64,000 nucleotides of DNA from Apoda limacodes (Eukaryota; Arthropoda; Insecta; Lepidoptera; Limacodidae). The stretch covers positions 13,087,001-13,151,000 of the forward strand of contig OX291547.1 of the NCBI GenBank assembly GCA_946406115.1, read 5' to 3'. Shown here piece by piece: positions 1 through 11,204 of this stretch; position 1 is the stretch's first letter; every line of letters starts with the position of its first letter. The notes beneath the pieces were generated by a model. The model searched no databases, was not told the origin of the DNA, and was given only the letters and a program-made list of their open reading frames with translations. The position numbers and the translations under genes are program-made.

Positions 1-7
1 CATATAC

Positions 8-176
8 TAAAAATAAAAACTAACCTAATGTAAATAAAGGTCACGTGTCCTAACGCGAGTGACATCTTTCGAATTTTCGATCAGGACACGTGACCTGACG
101 CGAGTTTAACAGTTTTTACCCATCACAAAAAAAGTGCACAGCGCCGCTAAAGAAGTTTTCACTTCAAAAAACACTA
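8..176. repeat. Dispersed repeat with CACGTG hairpin, copy 1
   Basis: About 170 bases that recur with few differences at 40995-41166. A 14-base arm (AGGTCACGTGTCCT, 38-51) is matched by its exact reverse complement at 83-96, so the piece can fold into a hairpin with a loop of about 31 bases. Each arm holds a CACGTG core and is followed by nACGCGAGT in the same direction. The similarity to the second copy stops at AAAAAACAC. It is probably a fragment of a non-autonomous element; the family is not recognised. Confidence 0.7.
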
Positions 177-467
177 AAAAGCTGTAAATAATAACAAATA
201 AAAAAAAACCAGGCAAACCAAGGCCTTTACTCACACAATCACGACGAATCAACTGCAAGAACTAAAAAGAAGTAAATGAGTGCCCCGAAAACATAACAAA
301 TAATTAACTATAAGCAGGCGGGCCTCATTATAGTCAGACCAATCTGTACTACTATTTGAACATGAACCCCTCCTGCTCTAAGTAAATATTTGTTATGTTT
401 TAGAACTTGTTTTTAGTTGACGCAGTCGGGTTATTTTTTATTTATTATTCACAGCTTTTTAGTGTAA
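168..467. repeat. Foldback (inverted-repeat) segment
   Basis: The sequence from about 170 (CACTAAAAAGCTGT, then an A-rich run) reappears reverse-complemented at about 430-467. A second nested pair, AAACATAACAAATA near 292 and its complement near 392, lies inside. This is typical of a small palindromic MITE-like element. It lies in the HMGCL intron downstream of the last visible exon. Confidence 0.55.
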
Positions 468-778
468 TTTTTTTTCATTTTTTTTAGGCGCCATTTTGAG
501 AAATTTTAAAGATGGCGACCAGTAGTTATGCCACTAAGGTCATATGGCTTTGTTGGTACTACCTTGACATACATATATCAGTAGGGGATAACCCTTATTA
601 ATTAAAATAACATATGGGGTTCTGCAAGAAGGGAGTAATAAGAGTTTGAAAGGGTTGACAATACGTGAGTGATACCACAGGATAACCTTGCAAACGTCCA
701 CAGGCTACAGTGAATGCTTAACATTTAGAAATAAGTATTGATTTTATTTTATCTAGGAATATCTATCTATTCACGTAC

Positions 779-967
779 CTCTAAACCTGCTAGCAAGTTA
801 GATAGTGCTTGTCCGTATGTGTCGTGGAAATGCAAAGCAATGGCTTCTGGAGGAGCTGCTACTAAAACTTCCTTTAAGAGTCGACGCACCGAGCCGGCTG
901 TGCCCACACCGATAGTGTCTCCCAGCGACACCTCGTAGCATCCCATTTCTAAAAGCTGCTCGGTTAT
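779..967 (-). CDS. HMGCL: HMGCL exon, metal-binding HFHDTYG region
   Basis: 63 whole codons in phase 0. The acceptor reads CTTTTTTGTAG before ITEQLLEMGCYEVSLGDTIG, and the donor GTACGT follows GCAGGTTTAGAG. It carries the conserved GDTIGVGT loop and HFHDTYGQALSN, whose two histidines bind the divalent cation. The next exon (Cys-loop, C-terminus) is not in the window. Confidence 0.93.
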
Positions 968-3900
968 CTACAAAAAAGAGTTTCTTATTATTTAAATCTA
1001 GACTAGACAAAGACAGTCTTGCCCGGTGTCGCCCGCGTGAATTTTATATCTTTCTGTTTCTTTTTTTTTCATATACAACGTCCTGACAATAATAATAATT
1101 TTTGGACCATATCACACAGCGCCATCTGGTCCCGAACTAAGCAAATCTTGTCTTATGAAAATCAAATAACGGATACAGATACTTATAATACTTTTTTTGT
1201 AAATACATACATATCATACATAAATACACCCAGACCCAAGACAAACATAACACACATAATCACATAAATGTTTGTCCATTGCGGTAATCGAACCACTGCA
1301 CAGCAGCCGGCCGCCACACTGCCAACTAGGCTGCGAGGGAATCAATGACAAAAATAACAAAAAAAAAAGTGATAATCTTTCATGCATACGACATTAATGT
1401 TTATTTATATTTTTAATAAATCCTTACCTAACCTACTTACGTAAAAAGATTATATGTCTTCTTTGTATTAGAAACTATTGAAACTTTTATTAAATAAAGT
1501 TTTTACCAGACTGCGGCAAAGACCAAAAGGAGAGTATATGTTTTTACCCTGTATCTATGTGAGACCCTATGTTCACTCGTAACTACTAAACGGCTAAACC
1601 GATTTGAATAAAAATAAAAAGTGTCATAAGGTATATAAAAATTATTGAAAATCAAAATGGAGGATGTTTGGCCCAAAATTGCTTTTCAGTTACTAACATT
1701 ACCTTTTATTTTTTTAATCTGCAGTCGGATTAATTACCATTTACTTGCTATGTTTGAGTATGGTAAATTACTGAACACTAAGCACAATTTTTTCATTTTG
1801 CCTTTTTTTCGATTAGTATTATTATTTTAAAAACATCCCATCCTGTTACCTTATTGGCACGTTTATTCGGTGCGCTCTTCTTAAGGCATTTAAACTTTAT
1901 ATTATTCTACAAACAAATCTCATTTAAATACTAAAAGTGGTAAATACTAAAAGTAACTTTTTATATAAATGAAAACTGAGCAAGTACTAAAAGTAACATA
2001 ATCTACCTTTGCAACTACTTTAGGTGAGATCGGTCCATCGTACGGACATCCAACGATGCAGGACACATAACCTCTGACCCTGATGCCATCCTTCACAGCT
2101 TGGACTGCTACTTCCTTGAACCTCTTCAGACCTTCTTCTACTGAACAATTAAGATTCTTTTGTGAAAACCCTTCAGAAGCTGCAGGAAATATAGCTATTT
2201 CTTCTACGCTACATTGTTTCTGTATAGATAAAGATTAATTTTCTTTTACAAATATGCATGCAAATTGCATTGTGTATATATCCAATGTGCAAAAAGCTAA
2301 ATACGGTTATTTTGTGTTAAGCCCGCCCGGAACGGCGATTGGTTTACCTCCACCCTAATAGGATGTTACGATCATACATTCGTGAAACCTCCGACCACCC
2401 CTTTGGGAAAAAATGTCTAAATGGTATTTATTATTTTATTTTTATTAAATATTTAATAACTCAGACAAGCAATTATGACGCAATTATTTACCGTTTAAAG
2501 CCTAAATTATTAGGTTTATTGCTGCCGAAAAATTCTAGGCAAAATATGCTGAGACAACTCTTTCCTTTTCCAAAAAGTATGGTTCTTCACGTTATATACT
2601 TCTATGTTGGCCTTTATAACTAATCAGCTGTTATGAACAAATGCAATTAGCCCTTTACATGCATAGTTACTCTAGAGATCATTTCAGTTTTACTCGTAAA
2701 AAAAGGCAAATAGTCTAGCCAACAAGTGCTTTTTTCAGCAGTCTCGGAAAAATATAAATGAGGTGTGAAAGTGTGAAGTTTAACAATCGAACGTTTGCAA
2801 TGTTCATGAAAAGGTAGAAAAAAAATGTGAATTAATGATTGAATAACTAATTAAAAAATCGCGATAACGATTTTTTGCCGACGTTCTAGCAAAAAAGCAC
2901 TTGTTTACTAGACTAAAAAGAGGAGCGTTGTGACGTACCTATCATGTCAGTGAAAAAATGTTATGACCAACCAAGCGGCTAGTTTCAAAAGACAATAACA
3001 TGCTCGCAAAGTTGGATAATGAATACATGTAACTAGACCAGGGTCGATAATTATTGAAACCAAAAAAAATAACAGTAGGATGAAACCCATTAGAAAAGGA
3101 GGGGAATATGATAAAAATGAAAGGAAAAATAATTACGGGTTTTTAAGGGTAGAAAATGGTTTATCTCGATTTCCGGCAAAACTACAAGTCCTATGGAAAG
3201 AAGTTAAAAGGCATAGTTGTAGGTAATAAAAAGATCTACAACTTAAATAACCAAGTTTTTGGTTTTTTTTTCATTCTTTTTCAAAAACTTTTTTTTTTCC
3301 TACGAAATTTGGTGAGAACTTCCCTTATTATGTCCCAAATTTATTTAATTAAAAATATTTATTTTTTTACCTTATTTTGACTTAATATCAAAAAAGCACC
3401 CCATTTTTTAATCGAAAATTCTCGCGTCAAAATATCAGCTTTTTCTAAAAAGTTGGTAGGCTTTTAGTTCGTTGAAATCTCTACTTTTGATTGTGTAAAA
3501 AAAATATACATGACTTTAGTAAATGTTCTCAAAAAATGCAAAAATTAAAAAAAAACTCGAATTCGAATTTTTTTTAAATTATTATATACAATTAAATTAT
3601 GTAAAATTTATACTTTAATTACTCAAAAAACGTAATATTTCATGTTACATTGATAAACCCCTCCTTTTCTAATGGGTTTCATCTTACTATTATTTTTTAA
3701 ACTTTTTACCATTTTTGAAGTTTTCGGCCCTGGCCTATAGCCCACTTATATTGCAAAATATTGGTGCAAAACATACTTTTGGCATTTTTTACTGCTCAAA
3801 CCACACACAAAACAACTTTTCTTAAGGCTGCTGGCGATCATTGCGTTTATTAGCTTTTTTCATTTAAAGATGCCATGCTAACTTTGATGATGCTGACATG

Positions 3901-6900
3901 AAGGAAGTTAGATATTAAGAGTTTTATCTCACAGCAATTTGGTAGCCCTTCAAGTTTGGAACTAGCACAGGGTAATTAACTCCAGGCATCCTCTTTAGAT
4001 TTTTCATCAAGTCAACTCCATCGCTCATTTGTTTCACCCATTTTGGACTAACAAAACTACAACAAGAAAACAATGCAACATTAGATAATTAGAAAGCGCA
4101 CACTGTGCTTTAGCTTGTTTGCCTTAATAAGACGCTACAAAGTCAAGTCATAAAAAAGGGGGTTGTTGTTTCTTCTTATAACTTAGGATAATATATTGTA
4201 GCCTAAGGTCTGACTTGGCTAGTTTCTCATATACGAATTATATTATAGCCTTCGCAAGTTCTTAACCTATTACTTGTCGGTTCTTATTTTATTATTCCAA
4301 ATATTTGGCTTGGTAGAAACTAGCCATCGAACATAATAATTCGTATATGAGAACTAGCCAAGTCAGACCTTAGGCTACAATATATTATCCTAAGTTATAA
4401 GAAGAAATGATATTTTATGTTGTTATAAATAAATTTCAGGACTGACCATTGAACTTGGCACCCATTTAGATCACTTCTTTTGTCGTTGAAGTCAACATCC
4501 AAGGCATATATCATTATATTGAACTTGGCTCTCATTTCACATTTATGTTTTTGATGGTATGGACTTTAAGCAACCAATTATAAGTTTCAAAAATTTACAA
4601 TAGTAAAAAAGATATTTAAATGTTTTAGAAGAGATGTAAATATAACAATATGAAAAATGGCATTTTTTATCCGTAATTAATTTTGTATATTATTGATTTC
4701 TTAGGTTGGCCTATAATCATCAGGTCATACATTTTAGAATTTAATTTTAATTTTAGAATTAGACATTTTATTGTGTCTAAAAGATGTGTGCCCTAAAAGA
4801 TAGCCCATCGGTGGGACGCAGCCCTATAATTTCGTCGCCTGCAAAGAGTCTTATGAAATTTTAAAGGTAGGTAAAGAAATGAAAATTTAAGGGTAGCTTT
4901 TCATAATTTGTCGGATATGTCTATCAAATCTTTTTTAGATAAATCTACAATATTTTATATTCTACGGAACCTTAACTTAACGCATGTACGGCATGCACCT
5001 GGTCGATTTTATATTTATTTTGACGTCAGGTTGATAAGTTTAGATTTCCTAGAAACCAACCGAAACTTTTCTCCATGAACTGGATGATTAAAAATCGGCT
5101 AAGAGTAAATGGGACTCGCGCACGAAGGGTTCCGTACCATTATTTATGAAAACGGCAAAAAAATCACGTTTGTTGTATGGGAGCCCTTAATATTTGTTTT
5201 ATTTTAATTTAATTATTTATTTTTAAAGTGAATATAAAACTAAATATTGTGTAAATTTATAAATGATTATACAATATATATTACCTAGGTAAATATGTTT
5301 TATAATGATTTTTATCTGATGAAAGAAAAAGGAGAAGGGTCTCAATGCGATTGTATATAATTTTTTTATTTAGCAACTTGACTTAGATCAATATCCTAAA
5401 ACGCTGCAGCGCTGTTACCTGATTGCTTTATGTCACTTCTGACCTTCTGACATTCTGTCACCAGCTTAGAGCAAAGGTCTTCTGTCACTGTTTGTTACTA
5501 AGGTAAAGTAAACATCTATGCTATTTGTTAGGTATTATATTTCTTTTCATTATACTTAGAGTTTAAAAATAGCACCACAATTGACCGCGGCGCAAAGAAA
5601 CTAGATAATAGCGTCGAAAGAAGCGATATTATAATTGCGATAATCGCGACAAATGAGGGTGGCGGAGAATTTTTTTTTGTATTGGTGATATTATTTGTTT
5701 ACAATAAACAAGTCTAAGGTTTAAAGTCCTATTTTATAGTTTACAGACTGACATTTATTTCAATCTAGTTCTCTGTAATATTTACACATACATTTATTTC
5801 AAAAACATTAAAATAAATGGTCGAATGATAGCTTATTACCATCGGTGCGAGCATTTTATTCCGAAGGAACAATTTATTTGGTACAAGTGCTGGGACATGG
5901 TGACCGGTATGAAAGATAGATTTAATGAAGTTTTGAATGCTTATGGGGGTCCCACTCGTTATTAGTTTCTTAAACAGTTTTACAGTTAAAAATGGCCTTT
6001 TGATAGTTAAACCTTAGCAGTGTCATCTGATTATGTCGTTTGTGATGAAACGATAGTCCGGATGCTTAGATGTCTTTTGTATTTATTTTATATTATCTTA
6101 ATATATAAATAATGTGGAAGCTTGTTTGTTTGTTTGTAATTGCTCAACTTCGTATAGGCAACCAATTACAAAATTAAACTACAGCTATAGAAAACTTCCT
6201 TTTTATTTATAATCAATAAATTACCGTAGAAATCCCACGCCTATAACCAAATTTAAAACGGGCAGAGCCGGGGTAAAAAGCTAGTACTGCATAGTTTGAT
6301 ATTCATTCAGCAGTGTTGTTATTAGACACCACCAAATTTACAATATTGTTTGCAATAATATGTTCACATGTTGTATGTTGTTTGAGTTTTGCGCGTTCAC
6401 TGGTTAAAGTCCTATTTACTGTGGCCCCACAATTCCAGAACACTCCCCTCTCCATCTCTAAGAGCGTTGGGATCCTTGATGTTGACATCTTTACCGATGT
6501 TCAGTTCTGAGATCAATTTCAAGACTAGGTGTCTTGAAGTCTTTGCAAGTCGCAAGTTCGACCCCATATGAAGTACTGCTGCCATCTCTAGGCGGGTGCA
6601 CACAGATACTGGCTTGACCCATTTGACTCGGTTCAACGACGGGCTGTAAGAATTGTCGATGATCCCAAACTCACTTGCCGTATCGAGCCCTTAAGTCTGA
6701 GGAGAGACTTTGCCTCCATGTGTGTGTTCTACCGCTTGTACAATGGGATGTGTTCTGAGGAATTGTTCGCAATATACCCACGGCTATTTTCTACCATCGC
6801 ACCGCTCGTGATCGACTGGAAATTTATTCTCACACTTTAGAACCGAAATAGGTAATACAGCGCGGTTTCGGAGAAACTTCCTCCCGCGAACGCTCGGGTT

Positions 6901-9845
6901 GTAGAATGAGCTCCGTGCCAAGGTTTTCTCTAACGACTACAGTATAGGGTTCTTCAAGAAAGAAGTTGTTAGGGTTTTGAAGGGTCAGCAACGCGCGAGT
7001 GATACCGCTGGTGTTAGCGTCTATATAGGCTACGGCGACCGCTTACCATCAAGCGGACCTTAAGCTTGTTTGCCACCTTGGTGGTATAAAAAAAAAACCT
7101 TAGTTATCTAGACGATCTATTGAAATATTTGTTTACATTGCGAACCCAGTAAGTTTTTTGTGGGAGAGGCACTACTATGAATGAGAAAAAAAGAATAGTA
7201 TGATAAATATGGCGCGACTTTAGATATGACAAAATGTCAGAAGAAAAAAGTGATTTAGACATTTTTGACGCGTTTAATTTTTAGGGTCCTATGGACATAG
7301 GACAAAAAATGAGCCCTTGTAGTTTCTTGATATAGCTGCGTTTTGAACTTCTCTTTTTTATCGATTTTTTTTTGACAAAACGATCCCCGCCCCTGCACCC
7401 TAATAGATAGAAATTGCGTTTGGAAATATTGTTATTAAAAAGAATGATATTTGTGAAGGAAGCGATATTAATATAATTAATATTATTAAATTATAAAAGC
7501 TACCTCATAAAAATAATTAACGAGACCGACTCGCACATAGCCTGTTTTTTATGTTATTGGTAGAGAAAATTGGCGATGATTATCATGAACACTTCACGGT
7601 CATTGAAAGTGTGATTCAAAGCAACAGACGAATACTAAACTCCATTACACAAATCCAAAAATCGCATACTTATATGTAATTTACTACAAATAATAATATT
7701 ATGAAAGTGCGCGTCACACCTTTGACGTGTGTGCTGTGCAGCAGGAATTGTGTAACGTAAAAGCGAGAAATATATATCTATCCCTATCACACAAAATATT
7801 TGTTCATCTTCAAAGGGTTCAAGGTCCAACTACTGTATTTAAGCGTGTGGCCCACTGCACATACTAGACTTTGCATCATTGCCCCTTTCCTTTATGCGTT
7901 TGCTTAAATATTGAACAAAAGATTTTGCTTTCTGAGCACCAAGGCCCACCCGTCTCAACCGCGATTGGAACAGTGTCATCATATAATAAAGGTAGATACA
8001 GATTAGAATATCACTAAAAACGGCCAAAAAGGTCCTCCGTAATTTCATAACTTTGGGGTAAATAAGAAATATGTTTATACGCAACCCCTGTTATTTGTTT
8101 TCGTTTACAAATCGTATAGGTAAATAATAACTGTTGTAACATTTTAATTCTTTTTCAAAAAAATATGAATACAGCCAGTCGTAAGTACAAGAGCCATTTC
8201 CCCGGCAAGAAACGGCAATGCACGGTCAAAAAATCGGGCTCGGTGGATTTGCTGTGAAAAGCACTAAGGTCTTACATGATATTCAGGGACTGATGAAGCG
8301 GACGGCGGGCGGGTTCATTTAAGACTGCGAATCTTAACATAGCATGCACATTTTAACATTTTTTTCTATCTTTGTGAGTGTTTCAAAATTCGAGATGGCG
8401 GACTCATATATCATTTATCAGTTTTTTTTAAAAAATAAGATAGTGATTCTAATATGGTGTGCAGTCAATTGTATTTTATTCCTTTTTAGGGTTCCGTAGC
8501 CAAATGGAACCCTTATAGATTCGTCATGTCTGTCTGTCTGTCCGTCCGTATGTCACAGCCACTTTTTACCGAAATTATAAGAACTATACTGTTGAAACTT
8601 GGTAAGTAGATGTATTCTGTGAACCGCATTAAGATTTTCACACAAAAATAGAAAAAAAAACAATAAATTTTGGGGGTTCCCCATACTTGAACTGAAACTC
8701 ATATATTTTTTTCATCAAACCCATACGTGTGGAGTATCTATGGTTAGGTCTTCAAAAATTATATCGCGGTTTCTAATATATTTTTTTTCTAAACTTTGCG
8801 CGAGAGACACTTCCAAAGTGGTAAAATGAGTGACCCCCCCCCCTGTAACTTCTAAAAGAAGAGAATGATAAACCTAAAAAAAATATATGCTGTACATTAC
8901 CATGAACACTTCCACCGAAAATTGGTTTGAACGAGATCTAGTAAGTACAGTTTTTTTTTAATACGTCATAAATCGTCAGCCGCAATTTACTTTTCATTCA
9001 GTCAACTCATATATAAAAATAAAAAAAAACATATTTTTTTGTATGTGTTTGTAAAGTACGTAAATGGTGGTAGGTATGGAACCCTCGGTGCGTGAGTTCA
9101 ACTCGTACTTGGCCGGTTTTTTGTTTCAGGGTTGTTCTTGGTGAAGTTTAAAATGTTGATTATTGCAATACAAGAAGTTAATATTTGAAGTTAGTATTTA
9201 AAGTTAGTTGCAACTAGGTAGGCGAATACGAGTGATTGAGCAAGCGAGTAGAAGAATGAGATGAGTCAGTCAGTGAATTACCAGGAGAATAGGTAAATGT
9301 ATTCGCATTAAAAACTATAAAGAATATAGAGTTTTTATTTTTTGCAGAATGAAAAAGGCTCCTGATTATTATTTCAGACATCTGACGGAACGCATTGGAA
9401 GACCTGATCTCATTGTTGAACTAATGCAGAGAAAATCGTAGAAGTAGAAAGAATGTATTGATTGATGAAACAAAATAACCCAACTATTTTGTCGCTCGTA
9501 CCACACTCTGTAAACATAGATCACGCACACATCGCGCCTTTGTAATTTTCAATCGCGCGCGGCCAGAATCGACCCTTAACAACAATTATCTAATATTACA
9601 TTGCTTACCTCTCGACCAAATGGCCCCTCACATCGCAAAACGTCTAGGACTTGACTCCACTATTTGTATAAGTCTTAGTTTTAGGATAAAGGATCCACTT
9701 ACCTAGCAGACTCAATATGTTTTAATCCAGCAGATGCAAGTTTGTCTATGAGTTCCATTTTGACATCAGTTGGTACAAATTTTGCCTCATTTTGTAGTCC
9801 ATCTCTAGGACCTACTTCATAGATTCTCAGTTGAGGCACAGTACT
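779..9845 (-). CDS. HMGCL: Hydroxymethylglutaryl-CoA lyase, mitochondrial (partial gene, four internal exons)
   Basis: Splits HMG-CoA into acetoacetate and acetyl-CoA, the last step of ketogenesis and leucine degradation, in the mitochondrial matrix; TIM-barrel, metal-dependent. Exons in transcript order are 9845-9703, 4056-3933, 2219-2007 and 967-779, all with AG/GT borders and compatible phases (143, 124, 213 and 189 bases). Visible family motifs are EVGPRDGLQNE (catalytic Arg and Asp), the IES glutamate split across the first junction, SFVSPKWVKQM, NYPVLVPNLKG, RGYVSC.VGCPY, GCYEVSLGDTIGVGT and the metal-binding HFHDTYGQA. The C-terminal part with the catalytic Cys loop lies beyond the left edge. 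The N-terminal leader exon, upstream of 9845, could not be identified. Introns, especially 4057-9702, are filled with transposon debris. No stops or frameshifts occur in the exons, so the gene looks intact. Confidence 0.93.
1090..1342 (-). mobile_element. tRNA-derived SINE, copy 1
   Basis: On the minus strand a tRNA-like head contains an A-box-like TTGGCAGTGTGG and a B-box-like GGTTCGATTACC (plus strand 1283-1294). An AT-rich body and a 3' end around CCAGATGGCGCTGTG follow. A second copy lies at 53245-53460 in the same orientation. It sits in an HMGCL intron, antisense-neutral because both are on the minus strand. Confidence 0.75.
2007..2219 (-). CDS. HMGCL: HMGCL exon, central barrel
   Basis: 71 whole codons, phase 0 at both ends. 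Acceptor TCTATACAG, donor GTAGAT. It encodes the segment from KQCSVEEIAIFPAASE through RGYVSCIVGCPYDGPI to SPKVVAK. The length and the AASE and VSC.GCPY motifs match the family without gaps. Confidence 0.92.
2712..2914. mobile_element. MITE with about 24-bp terminal inverted repeats
   Basis: 203 bases bounded by AGTCTAGCCAACAAGTGCTT and, on the other strand, AGTCTAGTAAACAAGTGCTT. Both continue as a T run. The centre is AT-rich with no coding. Intronic in HMGCL. Confidence 0.7.
3034..3738. mobile_element. MITE-like element with outer and inner inverted repeats
   Basis: An inner pair of about 33-40 bases, GATGAAACCCATTAGAAAAG followed by GAGGGG at 3079-3104, is inverted at 3658-3690. An outer pair, TAGACCAGGGTCGA at 3034 against TAGGCCAGGGCCGA (complement of 3725-3738), probably marks the true ends. 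The AT-rich interior has no plausible gene. Family and target duplication are unclear. Confidence 0.6.
3933..4056 (-). CDS. HMGCL: HMGCL exon, SFVSPKWV segment
   Basis: 124 bases. Its first base completes the Ser codon begun by AG at the end of the upstream exon. Then come 41 codons: FVSPKWVKQMSDGVDL, MKNLKRMPGVNYPVL, VPNLKGYQIA. Acceptor TTCTTGTTGTAG, donor GTGAGA. Confidence 0.92.
4169..4407. mobile_element. MITE, palindromic, arms of about 75 bp
   Basis: The left arm from TTTCTTCTTATAACTTAGGA through CTCATATACGAATTAT recurs almost exactly inverted at 4330-4407. The loop is about 80 bases. A 239-base element with no coding, in the HMGCL intron between the exons at 3933 and 9703. No clear target duplication was seen. 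Confidence 0.8.
4408..5087. other. Intronic AT-rich DNA, nothing recognised
   Basis: Part of the large HMGCL intron. No exon, RNA gene or recognisable transposon protein was seen on either strand. Confidence 0.5.
5088..5200 (-). repeat. Fragment of a widespread lepidopteran interspersed repeat
   Basis: Contains GGGACTCGCGCACGAAGGGT, then TCCGTACCATTATTTATGAA, then ACGGCAAAAAAATCACG. This is a piece of the repeat whose other part (AGGGTTCCGTAGCC to CTTGGCCGG) lies at 8487-9122 in the opposite direction. The family assignment comes from memory of similar lepidopteran repeats. Confidence 0.5.
5825..5965 (+). CDS. Small ORF of unknown function (46 codons)
   Basis: ATG at 5825 and TAG at 5963 enclose a 46-residue frame beginning MIAYYHRCEHFIPKEQ and ending EVLNAYGGPTRY. 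It is rich in Trp, Tyr and Cys, which is unusual for random AT-rich DNA. It lies in an HMGCL intron on the opposite strand. It could be a chance ORF, an exon remnant or a transposon fragment; no family was recognised. Confidence 0.15.
   Translation: MIAYYHRCEHFIPKEQFIWYKCWDMVTGMKDRFNEVLNAYGGPTRY
6110..6290 (-). mobile_element. RTE-type LINE/SINE 3' tail fragment
   Basis: On the minus strand it runs ACTAGCTTTTTACCCCGGCT, TGCCCGTTTTAAATTTGG, then TTATAGGCGTGGGATTTCTA. This is the 'CTAGCttTTGCCCGcGG ... GTAGGATTTyAACGG' tail seen again at 10921, 52085 and 59925. It ends near repeated TTTG units (GTTTGTTTGTTTG at about 6123). Confidence 0.55.
6370..7092 (+). pseudogene. CR1/Jockey-group LINE ORF2 3' end (family A)
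   Basis: Broken plus-strand reading of the C-terminal part of a LINE polymerase: FTVAPQFQNTPLSISKSVGI, then FKSCSTACTMGCVLRN-type and ARFRRNFLPRTLGL segments, in several frames with stops. It ends at the family's 3' terminus GCTTGTTTGCCACCTTGGTG followed by GTATAAAAAAAAAA. Same family at 13193, 14650, 23672, 26940, 45480, 58608 and 63185. 5' truncated, as usual for LINEs. Confidence 0.8.
7093..8486. other. Intronic DNA, nothing recognised
   Basis: AT-rich stretch inside the large HMGCL intron. The short frames here do not resemble any known protein. Confidence 0.5.
8487..9122 (+). repeat. Widespread lepidopteran interspersed repeat (TAGGGTTCCGTAGCC ... CTTGGCCGGTTTTTT)
   Basis: Starts TAGGGTTCCGTAGCCAAATG and carries tandem TGTC/TCCG steps (CTGTCTGTCTGTCCGTCCGT). 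A long AT-rich body contains GCGCGAGAGACACTTCCAAA and a C-run near 8834. It ends at GGAACCCTCGGTGCGTGAGT then ACTTGGCCGGTTTTTT. No coding. A hairpin-like GTGAGTTCAACTCGTAC precedes the end. Possibly a non-autonomous Helitron-like element, which is an inference only. Confidence 0.6.
9123..9702. other. Intronic DNA next to HMGCL exon
   Basis: No repeats or coding recognised between the interspersed repeat and the exon donor at 9702. Confidence 0.5.
9703..9845 (-). CDS. HMGCL: HMGCL exon, catalytic GPRDGLQNE
   Basis: 143 bases. Acceptor TTTTGTTCTCAG before AGTACTGTGCCT, donor GTAAGT. It encodes STVPQLRIYEVGPRDGLQNE and continues to KHIESA plus two bases of the next codon. It carries the catalytic Arg-Asp pair and, at its end, the IES glutamate. 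The mitochondrial leader must be encoded by an exon further right, which was not located. Confidence 0.92.
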
Positions 9846-10920
9846 CTGAGAACAAAAGGACCCATAAAATAATTTCAATTTTATTAAGTATTGTTGAACA
9901 AAGATTCTGTCTTGAAGAATAATATTAGACGGTGAGGAGCATAGACACTAAGTGTATTTTATGAACAGTGCCAAAATCAATTTATGTATTTTACCATAAT
10001 TTTTGCAACTTTTTTGAGGAAAATTATTAATATTTTGAAGATCAATAATACTTTATTGCAGCTTAAGCACATAACAATGATGTTTTTAAGGAATCGGGAA
10101 GTGTCTCTAACAAGCACAATGATAACACAAAACTTTTCTTACAGGATCAAATTAAATGTTTAACACCAAAATAAAATTTTAGTTCAGACACACACAGACA
10201 GACATTTAAGACACTTTTATGTGTAAAAGAAAACTTTAGGTCTTAGGTAACAAATTTGCATGGCAAATATTGAGGTGATCCTATTTCAGTAATGCTTGTT
10301 GAATAAAAAGTGTTGGTGAGCCAATTTTAATCAATATTGGCCATATATTGTTAACTGTTTAATGTGTTGCGATGACCTAAGCAAACAGCCAACAATATGA
10401 ACATGGGCGTAGCTAGGTACGGGCAGGGGGAGGCAGCTGCCCCCCCTAACCGGGCATGGGTTGACATATTTTCGGGATAATTTAATCATTTAAAAATGTA
10501 CCTATTCGGATTGCCCGCATTCCGACCATCTTCCAACAGTCGTTCTTTTAACCTTCCACATGTAGAGAGGCAGTTTGTGATTGTTTTGATGTTAACTCCA
10601 GTTAGCGCGCCATTGCTTCAGTAGCGATTTTGTAAGGTCGCCACTACAGGATCGTCTAAAGGTGCGTACAGATTATTTGCAGCACAACATGCAATGCAGC
10701 ACGAATGTATGTGAACACCTCAACAACGGCCATTCCCGGCAGTGTTCAGCGCACACGCCATGGAACCGTTTCACTTTAAAGCGACTATATTGGTGTTTCA
10801 ATTATTTAACCCACCTTAACAGTCAACTGTTCGGCCAACCTTTCTCGAGTAAGACTTAGTTCCTCAGTATTTGATGATTTTAGGTCGTGTTGACACGCTA
10901 TCGCTTTATTTATTATCTAC

Positions 10921-11078
10921 TAGCATTTGCCCGCGGTTCAACCCGCCCGAAATTTGGTTATGGGTGTAGGATTTTAACGGCAACTTCTCAATTTTAGAAA
11001 AAAAATACCGATACACTTGACGTTTTGAAGTAGCCGGATGGACAGTTATTTTCGCATTTATAATATAAGTATGGACTA
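10921..11078 (+). mobile_element. RTE-type tail inside the hAT-like element
   Basis: CTAGCATTTGCCCGCGGTTC, GGTTATGGGTGTAGGATTTT, CACTTGACGTTTTGAAGTAG and a closing TTTATAATATAAGTATGGAC. This is the characteristic lepidopteran RTE/SINE 3' tail, also at 52085 and 59925. Confidence 0.65.
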
Positions 11079-11204
11079 AGTACTTGTCCCAGAAAGAGCA
11101 GTTTAGAGCACTGCAGTATGGACGACGTAAAGACGTGACGAAGCTTCTTAAATCCTGCCCAACTTAAATGGACCCTCCTATCGGCTTCCTTTTTGTAATA
11201 ATTT

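Noticed and set aside
168..467. miRNA precursor
   Set aside because: The inverted repeat is too long and imperfect and is better explained as a MITE-like foldback.
1090..1342. Functional tRNA gene
   Set aside because: A- and B-box-like parts exist, but no cloverleaf can be formed and an unrelated SINE body follows.
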